From NCBI GenBank assembly GCA_038127535.1, contig JAYPHU010000003.1, positions 62,001-126,000 of the forward strand: DNA of 64,000 nucleotides, written 5' to 3'. Shown here piece after piece: positions 31,591 to 40,452 of this stretch; the stretch's first letter is position 1, and each line of letters opens with the position of its first letter. The translations under genes were made by a program, and so were the position numbers. The notes below the pieces were generated by a model that searched no databases, was not told the origin of the DNA, and saw only the letters and a list, made by a program, of their open reading frames with translations. Source of the stretch: JAYPHU01 sp038127535. GTDB taxonomy: Bacteria; Pseudomonadota; Alphaproteobacteria; Rhodospirillales; UBA2165.

Positions 31591-34500
31591 TCCGATATTT
31601 CACCGGGCATCCGACCGCCGCCAATCTGGTGATGGTGAGCTTCCTCGCCATCGGGCTGGTGTTTGCCGCGAGCGTGAAGCGGGAGACTTTCCCGGAAATT
31701 CCCCCGCGCAACGTGGAGATATCCGTCCTCTATCCCGGCGCCACAGCGGAAGACGTGGAGGAAGCCATCTGCCAGCGGATCGAAGACTCGGTGGAGACAG
31801 TCAAGAACATCGAAGAAATCCGCTGCGAGGCGCGGGAGAACCGGGGCGTCGGCGTGGCTGAGATGCTGGAAGGCAAGAACTTCGACACGTTCTTCAACGA
31901 CATCAAAACCGAGGTCGAAGCCATCGACAATTTCCCCGACGAGGTGGAAAAGCCGATCATCCGCCAATTGGGGCAAGTCGATTTCGTTGCCGCCGTCGCC
32001 GTGACCGGCCCCATGTCCGTGCCCGATCTCAAGGCCTATGCCGAAAACCTCAAGGCCCAGATGCTGGAACGGCCCGATATCTCTCAGGTCAAGATCGCCG
32101 GGTTTTCCGACCATCAGATACGAGTAGAGCTGGGCGCGCAGACCTTGCGGCAGTACCGGCTCAGCGTCGACGACATCGCCAACATCATCCGCCGCCAAAG
32201 CGTTGATCTGCCGGCCGGTACGATTGAGACCGACAAGAACGACGTATTGATCCGCTTCAGCGACGAACGTCGAAACCCGCTGGAATTGGATGACCTAGTC
32301 GTGGTCGGCTCGGAAAGCGGCGCCGAGGTACGCCTTGGCGATATCGCCAGGATCACCGACGTGTTTGAACAGGACGAGGAAAAGATCGTATTCAACGGAG
32401 TCCGTGCCGCGGTTCTGGAAATTTCCAAAACCAAGACCGAGGACACGCTGAAGGTCATCGACTCCGTCCGCGCTTTTATTGATGAACAGCGTCAGCGTGC
32501 GCCGCCGGCGGTGAAGTTCGAAATCACCCGCGACATCTCCTCCATCGTCCGCGATCGGCTGGGTCTGTTGATCCGCAACGGCTGGCAGGGCCTGCTTCTG
32601 GTGGTCCTGACCTTGTGTCTGTTCTTCTCCATGCGTTTTTCCTTCTGGGTCGCCATGGGCTTTCCCGTCTCCTTCGCCGGCACCATCGCCGCCATGTCGT
32701 TCCTGGGCCTGTCCTTCGACATGATCACCATGGTCGGGCTGTTGATCGGCATCGGTTTGCTGGTCGACGACGCCATTGTTATTTCGGAAAACATCGCCGC
32801 CCATTCGGCCAAGGGTGAGCCGCCGTTGGAAGCCGCCATCAACGGCACCAAGGAAGTATTGCCGGGCGTCGCCTCGTCGTTCCTGACCACGGTCTGCGTG
32901 TTCGGCTCCTTGGCCTTCCTCAAGGGCGATATCGGCTCGATCCTCAAGGTCATGCCGATCATCCTGATCATGACCTTGAGCGTCAGCCTGGTGGAGGCCT
33001 TCCTGGTCCTGCCCCATCACATCAAGGGCGCCCTCACCCATACGGAGAAAGCCGAACCGCCCGCCTATCGCCGCAAACTAGAGGCCGGGATCATCTGGCT
33101 CCGGGAGACCGTCGTCCATCGATTGGTGGAAAGAGCGGTGGCCTGGCGCTACCTGACCGTGGGCGTGATCCTGATGGTGTTCCTGGGCTCAGTCAGCATG
33201 CTTGCCGGCGGCAAGATCAAGTTCCGCGCCTTTCCCGACATCGAAGGCAATGTAGTGGAGGCCAGATTGCTGATGCCGCAGGGCACGCCGCTGCAGCGCA
33301 CCGAAGCGGTGGTCGCCAGGATCACCGGCGTCCTGGCAGAGATCGACAAGGAGCTGACGCCGGCGCAGCCCGACGAACAGAAGCTGGCCCGCAATGTGAA
33401 TGTCCAGTTCAACAAGAACATCGATGCGTTCGAGACAGGCCCCCATGTCGCCACGGTCACCGTCGATCTGCTGGGCACCGAACAACGGACCATCAGCGTG
33501 GACGAACTTCTCAACCAATGGCGCGACGGCATCGGCACACCGCCGGACGTGATCAGCCTCAGATTCACCGAACCGGTGATCGGCCCGGCCGGCCGGGCGA
33601 TTGACATCCGGCTTCGCGGGCAAAACCTGCACGAGCTTAAAGCGGCCTCCTTGGAGATGCAGCGCTGGCTGCTCTCCTATAAAGGCGTGGTTGATCTCTC
33701 CGATGATCTGCGGCCGGGCAAACCGGAGATACAGTTGCGCTTAAGAGAAGGCGCGACCGCCCTGGGTCTGACCGCGCAAAGCATCGCCGGGCAGTTACGC
33801 TCCGCCTTCTCCGGCAAGACGGCGAGCGAGATCCAGGTCGGCAAGGAGTCCTACGAGATCGACGTACGTCTCGCCAAAGCCGACAAAAGCAGTCTCAGCG
33901 ATCTGGAATATTTCACGGTCACGTCGTCCAACGGCGATCAGGTGCCGCTGGGCGCCGTCGCGACATTGGAAAGCGGCCGGGGCGTCGCCCGCATCAACCG
34001 GGTCAACCGCAAACGGACGATCACCATCCAGGGTGACGTGGATACGGCCCTCGCCAACACAGCCGAAGTGCTGGCCGATACCCAGAAACGCTTCCTGCCG
34101 GACTTCCTGGCCAAGTATCCCGGCATGTCGATTGAATTCCACGGACAGGTGCAGGAAGGCGGACAGACCGGCGCCTCGGTCAGAAATGGGTTCGGCATCG
34201 GCTTGATTGGTGTCTTTCTGCTGCTGAGCTTCATGTTTCGGAACTATATCGAACCGTTGATCGTGATGATCACCATCCCGCTGGGACTCATCGGCGTGGT
34301 GTGGGGGCATTTCCTCCTGGGGCTCGACCTCTCCATGCCGAGCATCATTGGATTTGCGTCACTAGCCGGCATCGTCGTTAACAACGCCATCCTGCTGGTG
34401 GAGTTCATTAAAATCGAACGTCGGGAGGGTATGCGTGCGGCGGACGCTTCCATTCACGCGTCCAGGATGCGGTTCCGGGCGATCCTGCTCACCTCCACCA

Positions 34501-34685
34501 CAACGATCATGGGCCTGTTGCCGTTGCTGACGGAAAAAAGCCTGCAAGCCCAGGTGCTGATCCCGCTGGTCACCAGCATCGCCTTCGGGCTGTTGGCGGT
34601 CACCGTGCTGATCCTGTTTATGCTGCCCGCGCTTTACACGATTTTCGACGATTTCGGCTGGACGGCGAAGGTTGAAGCCGAGTAG
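31587..34685 (+). CDS. RND-family efflux permease
   Basis: A complete 1032-residue resistance-nodulation-division transporter with the duplicated layout of one membrane helix, a large periplasmic loop and six helices, twice. Hallmarks are YPGATAEDVEEAICQRIE in the first loop, GIGLLVDDAIVISENIAAHS in helix 4 (the two adjacent Asp of the proton relay) and PLGLIGVVWGHFLLGLDLSM in the second half. It expels hydrophobic or toxic compounds using the proton gradient. The sequence belongs to the HAE1-like/AcrB group and lies in the TetR-controlled operon. Substrates are unknown. Confidence 0.95.
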   Translation: MIRYFTGHPTAANLVMVSFLAIGLVFAASVKRETFPEIPPRNVEISVLYPGATAEDVEEAICQRIEDSVETVKNIEEIRCEARENRGVGVAEMLEGKNFDTFFNDIKTEVEAIDNFPDEVEKPIIRQLGQVDFVAAVAVTGPMSVPDLKAYAENLKAQMLERPDISQVKIAGFSDHQIRVELGAQTLRQYRLSVDDIANIIRRQSVDLPAGTIETDKNDVLIRFSDERRNPLELDDLVVVGSESGAEVRLGDIARITDVFEQDEEKIVFNGVRAAVLEISKTKTEDTLKVIDSVRAFIDEQRQRAPPAVKFEITRDISSIVRDRLGLLIRNGWQGLLLVVLTLCLFFSMRFSFWVAMGFPVSFAGTIAAMSFLGLSFDMITMVGLLIGIGLLVDDAIVISENIAAHSAKGEPPLEAAINGTKEVLPGVASSFLTTVCVFGSLAFLKGDIGSILKVMPIILIMTLSVSLVEAFLVLPHHIKGALTHTEKAEPPAYRRKLEAGIIWLRETVVHRLVERAVAWRYLTVGVILMVFLGSVSMLAGGKIKFRAFPDIEGNVVEARLLMPQGTPLQRTEAVVARITGVLAEIDKELTPAQPDEQKLARNVNVQFNKNIDAFETGPHVATVTVDLLGTEQRTISVDELLNQWRDGIGTPPDVISLRFTEPVIGPAGRAIDIRLRGQNLHELKAASLEMQRWLLSYKGVVDLSDDLRPGKPEIQLRLREGATALGLTAQSIAGQLRSAFSGKTASEIQVGKESYEIDVRLAKADKSSLSDLEYFTVTSSNGDQVPLGAVATLESGRGVARINRVNRKRTITIQGDVDTALANTAEVLADTQKRFLPDFLAKYPGMSIEFHGQVQEGGQTGASVRNGFGIGLIGVFLLLSFMFRNYIEPLIVMITIPLGLIGVVWGHFLLGLDLSMPSIIGFASLAGIVVNNAILLVEFIKIERREGMRAADASIHASRMRFRAILLTSTTTIMGLLPLLTEKSLQAQVLIPLVTSIAFGLLAVTVLILFMLPALYTIFDDFGWTAKVEAE

Positions 34686-34800
34686 CCGGGAGCCGCACTA
34701 AGTGGAAACCGTAATAAACACAGTGCTAATCCGCCCTGGAAATTCATAGAGTTAGTCCCCATCTTAAGATTAAGAAGCTAGTCAATTTGGGGTATCGTCC

Positions 34801-35298
34801 ATGGCCGACGACAAAGGCGCCAAAAAAATACAGCCGCCGAACCAGTTCCTCGACAAGGTCAAAATAGACGGCCCCCTGGCCGTTACTGACGACGTCTTGG
34901 AACGGGCGCAGGCTGCCCTTCCCGGTCTTTCCAATGCCTTCTTCGAGAGCATTGAACAAGATATCGATGCCCTGTGCGCCCGGCTGAAAGAAATGCCCGA
35001 CGAGGAGGACGCTCAAAAGGAAATCCTGGACGAGATTTCCCGCGTCGCCCACGACGTCACCGGCAACGGCGGCACTTTGGGTTATGACCTGCTGACCATC
35101 GTCGGCAATCAACTGGGCCGCTTCCTGGAAAACGCCCCCCTCCCCCTCAATGAGCTCGGCCAGGAAGTGGTCGAGCTGCACATCCATGCCCTGCAGGCGA
35201 TCTTCACCCAGAAGCTCAGCGGCGACGGCGGTGATGTCGGGGCGAAACTGATGAGCGGCCTCACCCGGGTCATCGATAAGTGGGAGGCTTCGGCATAA
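34801..35298 (+). CDS. HPt-like histidine phosphotransfer protein
   Basis: A 165-residue, mostly helical protein. The segment EISRVAHDVTGNGGTLGYDL fits the histidine phosphotransfer (HPt) signature, with H84 as the likely phosphorylated residue and the GGTLGY turn after it. A helical N-terminal extension of about 60 residues is unlike minimal HPt domains. The response-regulator gene starts two bases after its stop, so the two probably form a phosphorelay pair. No cognate kinase is adjacent; two kinase genes in the window are broken. The ribosome-binding site is poor. Confidence 0.65.
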   Translation: MADDKGAKKIQPPNQFLDKVKIDGPLAVTDDVLERAQAALPGLSNAFFESIEQDIDALCARLKEMPDEEDAQKEILDEISRVAHDVTGNGGTLGYDLLTIVGNQLGRFLENAPLPLNELGQEVVELHIHALQAIFTQKLSGDGGDVGAKLMSGLTRVIDKWEASA

Positions 35299-35300
35299 CC

Positions 35301-35831
35301 ATGGCGGCGCTCGATATCAGCCAGCTCCGCTTCATGATTGTCGAGGACAATCCGTTCATGACGCAGGTGCTCAAACAATTGCTGCGCTCGTTCAACGTAC
35401 GGCTCATGCGCGAGGCCACCGACGGGGCCGAGGCCTTCAAGCTGCTGCAAACCTTTCCGCCCGACATCATTCTGGTGGATTGGGAGATGCAGCCCCTCAG
35501 CGGACTGGATTTTATTAAACTGGTACGGACCAGCGACGAAAGCCCGGACCGGTTTGTGTGTATCATTATGGTCGCCGCGTATTCCGAGGCCAGCAACATC
35601 CGCGCCGCCCGCGACGACGGGGTGACCGAATACCTGGTCAAACCGGTCTCAGCGATGAGCCTGTTTTCCGGCATCAAAACGATTATAGAGAAACCGCGCC
35701 CGTTTGTCGAATGTTCGACCTTTTATGGTCCGGACAGGCGGCGGCGCGAGGATAAAAATTTCAGTGGCCCGGGCCGGCGACTCTATGCCTCAGTAGCGCC
35801 CGTTCGGGCCGCCTACCATTTCCGGCATTGA
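35301..35831 (+). CDS. CheY-like response regulator
   Basis: A 176-residue protein starting at the ATG at 35301. The receiver domain has the acidic pair E15-D16 (FMIVEDN), the phosphoacceptor D60 (IILVDWEM) and K114 (YLVKPVS). The conserved Thr/Ser of the switch is replaced by alanine (A92 in IIMVAAYSE), which should weaken or alter phosphorylation-driven switching. After the receiver comes a tail of about 50 residues rich in Arg, with no DNA-binding domain. It follows the HPt-like gene by two bases. Its 3' end overlaps that of the convergent HExxH gene by 19 bases. Confidence 0.85.
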   Translation: MAALDISQLRFMIVEDNPFMTQVLKQLLRSFNVRLMREATDGAEAFKLLQTFPPDIILVDWEMQPLSGLDFIKLVRTSDESPDRFVCIIMVAAYSEASNIRAARDDGVTEYLVKPVSAMSLFSGIKTIIEKPRPFVECSTFYGPDRRRREDKNFSGPGRRLYASVAPVRAAYHFRH

Positions 35832-36666
35832 CGGAATAGCTTCGCATAGGATTGTGGTGAATCTATCTTGGCGTTTTTCTCGGCCATCTCCAGGCTCATC
35901 TCCCGTTCCAGCTCTTCCCACAGCTGATCAATCCGGCGGATCACATTTTGGTAGGCCTCCTTCTGATTGAGCCCCAAGCCCGGTCTCATATGCGAAACAA
36001 AGCTCTGGGAGCGGCGCTCGACGATCGCCCGGTATTTGCTCAAAACGGATCGAAACACCTCCACGTGCTNNNNNNNNNNNNNNNNNNNNNNNNNNNNNNN
36101 NNNNNNNNNNNNNNNNNNNNNNNNNNNNNNNNNNNNNNNNNNNNNNNNNNNNNNNNNNNNNNNNNNNNNCGCTCGACGATCGCCCGGTATTTGCTCAAAA
36201 CGGATCGAAACACCTCCACGTGCTCATGCTCATGGGCGATGACGGCCGCGTATTGGCACGTGCCGCGCGCATAATCACTTGCGACGTAGACCCGAAGATC
36301 ATTCAACATGATCCTGATCTTCATCGTATCGATCCGCGCACAATAGCGGTTGCGGCCGATATTCGCGCCTTGCAAGCGCAGATCGGGATCCCATATCCGG
36401 CTGACCGTGGTGAACCCCAAGGGCTGTTGTCTAGACCCCATGGCGATGCTGCCGATCTTCGAGGCAAGAGCGCGCAATTTCTCTTTGTTGAGCGTATGGT
36501 CGTAGACAATCCGGCCCCCATCCGTTTCAACGGATAAATTCACCCCTCCCTGAATGGGCGGACAGGCGCGTGTGACCTGAGCCATGGCCGGACCGTGCCC
36601 TAACCATAACAGCAAAGTCGCGGCACACGCCGATATTCGAAAATGCCTAACCCTCAATTTCACCAT
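35813..36666 (-). CDS. Exported HExxH protein (DUF922-like), split by an assembly gap
   Basis: The gene starts at 36666 with a signal peptide (ACAATLLLWLGHGPAMAQ) and runs into the N gap. It resumes beyond the gap in another frame and ends at 35813. Fifty-five identical bases flank the gap; collapsing one copy and the 100 Ns gives a single 232-codon frame. The core carries AAVIAHEHEHVEVFRSVL, in which HEHEH fits the zinc-protease HExxH motif, and four cysteines for periplasmic disulfides. It resembles DUF922-type secreted metalloproteases. Its start overlaps the end of xerD by 20 bases on the same strand, so it belongs to the xerD operon. Proteolytic activity is unproven. Confidence 0.7.
36070..36169. 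other. Assembly gap of 100 N
   Basis: Exactly 100 undetermined bases. The 55 bases at 36015-36069 and at 36170-36224 are identical and lie directly against the gap. This is the signature of two contigs that overlap by one k-mer length but were scaffolded instead of merged. The true distance is probably 155 bases shorter. Confidence 0.95.
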
Positions 36667-37651
36667 CGCCGGCCCGGACGTTAGACGACAAGGCCGCCAG
36701 CGGATGACTTCGGTTGACCAGATTCTTCAGCCGGTCTTCCAACACATGGGTATAGATCTGCGTGGTGGAGATATCCGCGTGACCCAGCATTTGTTGTAAC
36801 GCCCGCAAGTCAGCCCCGTGCGCGAGCAGGTGGCTGGCGAAGGAGTGCCGGAGAACGTGGGGCGACACCCGGGCCGGATCGAGGCCCGCGCGGACGGCGA
36901 GATCTTTGAGCTGCTTGGAAAAAGCGTCCCGGGTCAGATGGCCGCTTTTGGACGAGGCGGGGAATAGAAACGGGGACACGCCGCCAGATTTAGCGCGAGT
37001 ACTTTGCTCCGCCAGATAGGTCGCGATGGCCTCCCTGGCCGGGTCGCTGAGGGGCACCAGCCGTTCCTTGTCGCCCTTCCCGCGGACCGTCAGCATTTGC
37101 CCGTCGCGGGAGATTGAGCTGGTGCGAAGGCTCACCAGCTCCGACACGCGGAGCCCCGTGGCGTAGAGTATTTCCATGAGCGCAGTCAGGCGGAGCGCGC
37201 CTTTCCCCGCGCCATTCCCGCTCCTTGCTTCGCTGAGCAAGCAGTCCACCTCATCCTCTCTGAGATACTTGGGCAGGTACTGGCCAAGCTTCGGTCCATC
37301 GATACCAGCCGTGGGGTCTTCGGTCCGGTATCCTTCGGCAAACAGGAACTGAAAAAACTGGCGCAGGACCGATAATCGCCGCGCCACAGTGGACACGGCA
37401 TTCTTGCGGCTGCGAAGCTGCGCCAGGTAATCCCGGATATGAACATCACCGGCCGCCTCAATCGTCAGCTTGCGCCGGTGCTGGAACAGGGAAAAATCCT
37501 CCAGGTCGCGGCGATAGGCGGCCACGGTGTTCAGCGACGCCCCGCGTTCGGCGGCGATCATCTCCAAAAAGATATCGACTTGTGTGGAAGGCGGCGCCTT
37601 GGGACGGGCCCGCCTCGGGTATTTGAACGGTTTTTCTTCGGTCAGGCTCAT
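36647..37651 (-). CDS. xerD: Tyrosine recombinase XerD
   Basis: A 334-residue tyrosine recombinase with all active-site residues: R168 (ATGLRVSEL), K192 (RGKGDKER), H265 and R268 (PHVLRHSF), H291 (LGHADIS) and Y300 (TTQIYTH). The N-terminal SAM-like domain (SLNTVAAYRRDLEDF) is complete. It resolves chromosome dimers at dif with XerC, on cell division. The position next to aroK-aroB is typical of the xerD copy in Rhodospirillales-type genomes. It overlaps the upstream large secreted-protein gene by four bases and the downstream HExxH gene by 20 bases, so all are co-transcribed. Confidence 0.93.
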   Translation of the reverse strand: MSLTEEKPFKYPRRARPKAPPSTQVDIFLEMIAAERGASLNTVAAYRRDLEDFSLFQHRRKLTIEAAGDVHIRDYLAQLRSRKNAVSTVARRLSVLRQFFQFLFAEGYRTEDPTAGIDGPKLGQYLPKYLREDEVDCLLSEARSGNGAGKGALRLTALMEILYATGLRVSELVSLRTSSISRDGQMLTVRGKGDKERLVPLSDPAREAIATYLAEQSTRAKSGGVSPFLFPASSKSGHLTRDAFSKQLKDLAVRAGLDPARVSPHVLRHSFASHLLAHGADLRALQQMLGHADISTTQIYTHVLEDRLKNLVNRSHPLAALSSNVRAGDGEIEG

Positions 37652-39552
37652 ATACCGGCGGCGAGCGCAGCCTCCAACGCCAGAGACCGGGCGTCATCCC
37701 CAAGGCCAACATTCCATAGACTGTAGACCACCCGGTTCATGACAATGGGATTTGCCTGAATCGGACCGTTTCCGCCCAAGGCCAGCAGGGACAGAAGCAC
37801 GGTTTCTCCCACCCGCACATTATTCGATGCAGACTGGAGGGAGCGCCAAATCGCGGGCTGAGGCATAAGGGCCGTCCCCTGCGGCGGACCGTCCAGCAAC
37901 GCATCCCATCTGGCAGCGGGCACTTTGTCGCCGAGGGCACTCATCAGATCATAGAGCAACGCGGCATCGGCCAGGGCGCCCTCCATATTCTCCTGCTTCT
38001 CTTCGGTCTGCTTGGTTCTGGCGGCCCACCAATGGTCCAAAATTTCCGGTTCCCATTCCTCATCCGGAACCAACCCGGCGATCCGCGCCAACGGCAACAG
38101 ACCGTTCAGTACGCCAGCCACGCCTTCATCCACGGCAGCGGCCGATTTCAGCATGGACAACCACTGTAAGGCGGAGGCGGTTTCACGCGCCGCCAAAAAC
38201 GCCCGCACGGCATCCGGCGCGAACCAGATGAAATCCTGTGCGGGCTCAATTCCTCTCAAGATCGGCAGATACACACGCGCCATCGATTCAAACCGGCCTT
38301 CCTCCCGCGCCAGATTGAACGCTTTGGCGAGGACCTCGGCAATCGCAGCAGGCACGCTCTCGACCAGCGCTTTCCGGTAAAGAAGCGCCCGGCTGAGCGG
38401 GTTTCGCTCCGCGTCCGCCGTGGTCAGCGGGTTGGCCAGCGCCTGGTCACCAAAGGTGATCCCCGCATAGAGCTGGCGAAGAACATCGGTATTCAGCGCG
38501 CCCATGGCCTCGGCCCGCTCGGCAGCGTCGACCCTGAGTTCAGGACTTGCATTCGGGCTGGTGGCGATCGTCTTTAGAATAGCCGGGTTGTTGGCCGACG
38601 TGACATCAGCCGGCAGCTTGACCCTAGCCGCCCGGATCATCGCGAAATGAAGCGGCTTGGGATCGGAAAGGCTGGCTACTTCGTACTTATCCAGGCCCGC
38701 AAGTGTCTCAATAATCCCGAAAAACACGCTGTCATCGGTGCCGGTCTCTCTCAGCAGATTGGCGCCGAGCGCAGCCCGGTCATACTGACCCGCCAGGGAC
38801 TGGCAAAAGATAAAGGCCTTTTGCCAATAATCGGTATCGACTTCTTTGATCTGGCTCGCGACCAGCGAACATACCCGCGCATTATCGTTGCCGAGAAAAA
38901 GCAGATCCGCCTCGCTTTTTAGCAGCCGGTCGGTCTGTTCGCCGACCGGTACGACTTTCAGCAAGTCCGACACGCCGGCCAAATCGCCCATATTCGCCAG
39001 CAATTCCACGCGCGTGCCGATCAAATCGGATTTACCATCCTTGCTGAGAGATTCACCGGCGGGGGCTTTGGCGGTGCTGAGAAGCAACCGCCGCATCAAC
39101 CCGTGCATCGCACGGGAGGTCGCGCCGACCGGTAGTTTGGATAGCAGCCGCTCCACCCGCGCCCGGCTGGTACCGTCCCACATCCCGATACCGAAACCAC
39201 CGGCTTCCTCGGTCAAAACACCGACCGAGTTCGCATCAATGGTCTGCAGGCTTTCAACCTCAATCTTGCCGGGCAACAACGTGTTTGCGCCGGTTCCCAG
39301 CTTCGATGGTTCCAGCTCTACCCCGCCCACGGCCGGCGAGGTCTCTCCTGGCTGGGCCGGGGCAGTGGCGATCGGCTCGGACGCCGGGGCATCTGCCGGC
39401 GTCACCGCAGCCGGCGGCGCCAAAGGCTTTGGCGGCTCCAACGATTGCGGGCCTTGGGCCTGAACGTCGCCGGCCCACAGGAACGCTGCACCCGCAACGG
39501 CGGCAATGAAGCCCGGCCTCATGCCGGCGCGTTTATTTCGGGAAGCGATCAT
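37648..39552 (-). CDS. Large exported protein of unknown function
   Basis: A 634-residue protein from the ATG at 39552, with AGAAGG nine bases upstream (a GTG at 39570 is less well placed). A signal peptide (PGFIAAVAGAAFLWAGDVQA) is followed by a Pro/Ala-rich low-complexity linker to about residue 85. The rest is an all-helical region that looks like degenerate TPR- or HEAT-like repeats (LLANMGDLAGVSDLLKVVP, ALLYRKALVESVPAAIAEVL). It is not a family that I can name, but its place between a small membrane protein and xerD is a recurring alphaproteobacterial arrangement. A periplasmic scaffold role in envelope or division is possible, but only a guess. Confidence 0.75.
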   Translation of the reverse strand: MIASRNKRAGMRPGFIAAVAGAAFLWAGDVQAQGPQSLEPPKPLAPPAAVTPADAPASEPIATAPAQPGETSPAVGGVELEPSKLGTGANTLLPGKIEVESLQTIDANSVGVLTEEAGGFGIGMWDGTSRARVERLLSKLPVGATSRAMHGLMRRLLLSTAKAPAGESLSKDGKSDLIGTRVELLANMGDLAGVSDLLKVVPVGEQTDRLLKSEADLLFLGNDNARVCSLVASQIKEVDTDYWQKAFIFCQSLAGQYDRAALGANLLRETGTDDSVFFGIIETLAGLDKYEVASLSDPKPLHFAMIRAARVKLPADVTSANNPAILKTIATSPNASPELRVDAAERAEAMGALNTDVLRQLYAGITFGDQALANPLTTADAERNPLSRALLYRKALVESVPAAIAEVLAKAFNLAREEGRFESMARVYLPILRGIEPAQDFIWFAPDAVRAFLAARETASALQWLSMLKSAAAVDEGVAGVLNGLLPLARIAGLVPDEEWEPEILDHWWAARTKQTEEKQENMEGALADAALLYDLMSALGDKVPAARWDALLDGPPQGTALMPQPAIWRSLQSASNNVRVGETVLLSLLALGGNGPIQANPIVMNRVVYSLWNVGLGDDARSLALEAALAAGI

Positions 39553-39673
39553 TGGGGATGACCTTCTCACCCTTCGCCACGGGTGCCGGTATGTCCCAGG
39601 TCGACATAAATATGGTCGCGCCGGCGATCAGCGCGACAACCAAAAGGATCATAAACTTGAACAGTCTCTTCAT
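39533..39673 (-). CDS. Small membrane protein, 46 aa
   Basis: From the ATG at 39673 the product is MKRLF, then a single helix (KFMILLVVALIAGATIFMST), then a short tail with WDIPAPVAKGEKVIPNDRF. The tail matches my memory of a small conserved alphaproteobacterial protein of the form WDIPAP...KVIPDDRFPR. It overlaps the start of the large exported-protein gene by 20 bases, so it is the first gene of the xerD operon. Divergent from aroK by 200 bases, which should hold both promoters. Confidence 0.6.
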   Translation of the reverse strand: MKRLFKFMILLVVALIAGATIFMSTWDIPAPVAKGEKVIPNDRFPK

Positions 39674-39873
39674 ATAACCAGCGATTCCATGTTGCTGTGA
39701 GTCTGCGACCTGCGGCACCTTACCGACCTACGGCCTCAATGATACAGGCGAATACGTAGTCACCAACTGTGGCGAATTTGCGGCAGTTTAGTCTTTGTCA
39801 TCAATGCTTTCAACGAAACACCGACACAACTGAACGTCATGGATTCCTGCGTGACCCGTGATATAAAACGCCT

Positions 39874-40452
39874 ATGAGCAAGAAACCCCTCTATCAACTG
39901 CCCGAGCCCCTGCAGGACAAGTTTATTGTCATGATCGGGCTGATGGGGGCCGGCAAGTCCAATCTGGGCCGGCGCCTGGCGACCGCCATGGGCATGCCGT
40001 TCATTGATACGGATAACGAGATCGAGACGGCTGCCGGCTGCACCATCGACGAAATATTCGAGCAGTTCGGCGAGAGGGAGTTCCGCGCCGGAGAACGCCG
40101 GGTGATCGCCCGGGTGCTGCGCGGTGAACCGGCGGTTGTGGCCACCGGCGGTGGCGCGTTCATGGACAAGGAAACCCGCAAGCGCGTCAAAAAGAAAGCG
40201 ATCTCAATCTGGCTTCGCGCGGATGTGGAACTGCTGCACCGGCGGACCTCCTGGCGGGATCACCGCCCCTTGCTCAAGAAAGGCGACCCGAAGAAAATTC
40301 TGCAGGACCTGATTTATGCACGCTATCCCATTTACGCAGAGGCGGATATCGCCTTCGACGTCAGCGATGAACCGGCGCCGGACTCGGCGAAGCGGGTGCT
40401 GGCCAAGCTGATCGAGCATTGTGAGAGCCTGATCGAGGCGGAGGACACATGA
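39874..40452 (+). CDS. aroK: Shikimate kinase AroK
   Basis: A 192-residue kinase. The Walker A motif GLMGAGKS is at residues 22-29, followed by FIDTDNEIE (the shikimate and Mg-binding Asp pair), FGEREFRAGE (shikimate arginine) and ATGGGAFMD; the lid arginine is in SWRDHRPLL. It phosphorylates shikimate in aromatic amino-acid synthesis. No strong ribosome-binding site is seen. Its stop overlaps the aroB start by four bases, so the two genes are translationally coupled. Confidence 0.95.
   Translation: MSKKPLYQLPEPLQDKFIVMIGLMGAGKSNLGRRLATAMGMPFIDTDNEIETAAGCTIDEIFEQFGEREFRAGERRVIARVLRGEPAVVATGGGAFMDKETRKRVKKKAISIWLRADVELLHRRTSWRDHRPLLKKGDPKKILQDLIYARYPIYAEADIAFDVSDEPAPDSAKRVLAKLIEHCESLIEAEDT

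Noticed and set aside
36015..36224. A 55-base direct repeat as a biological duplication or attachment site
   Set aside because: The copies abut a 100-N gap and collapse into one reading frame, which points to unmerged contig ends.
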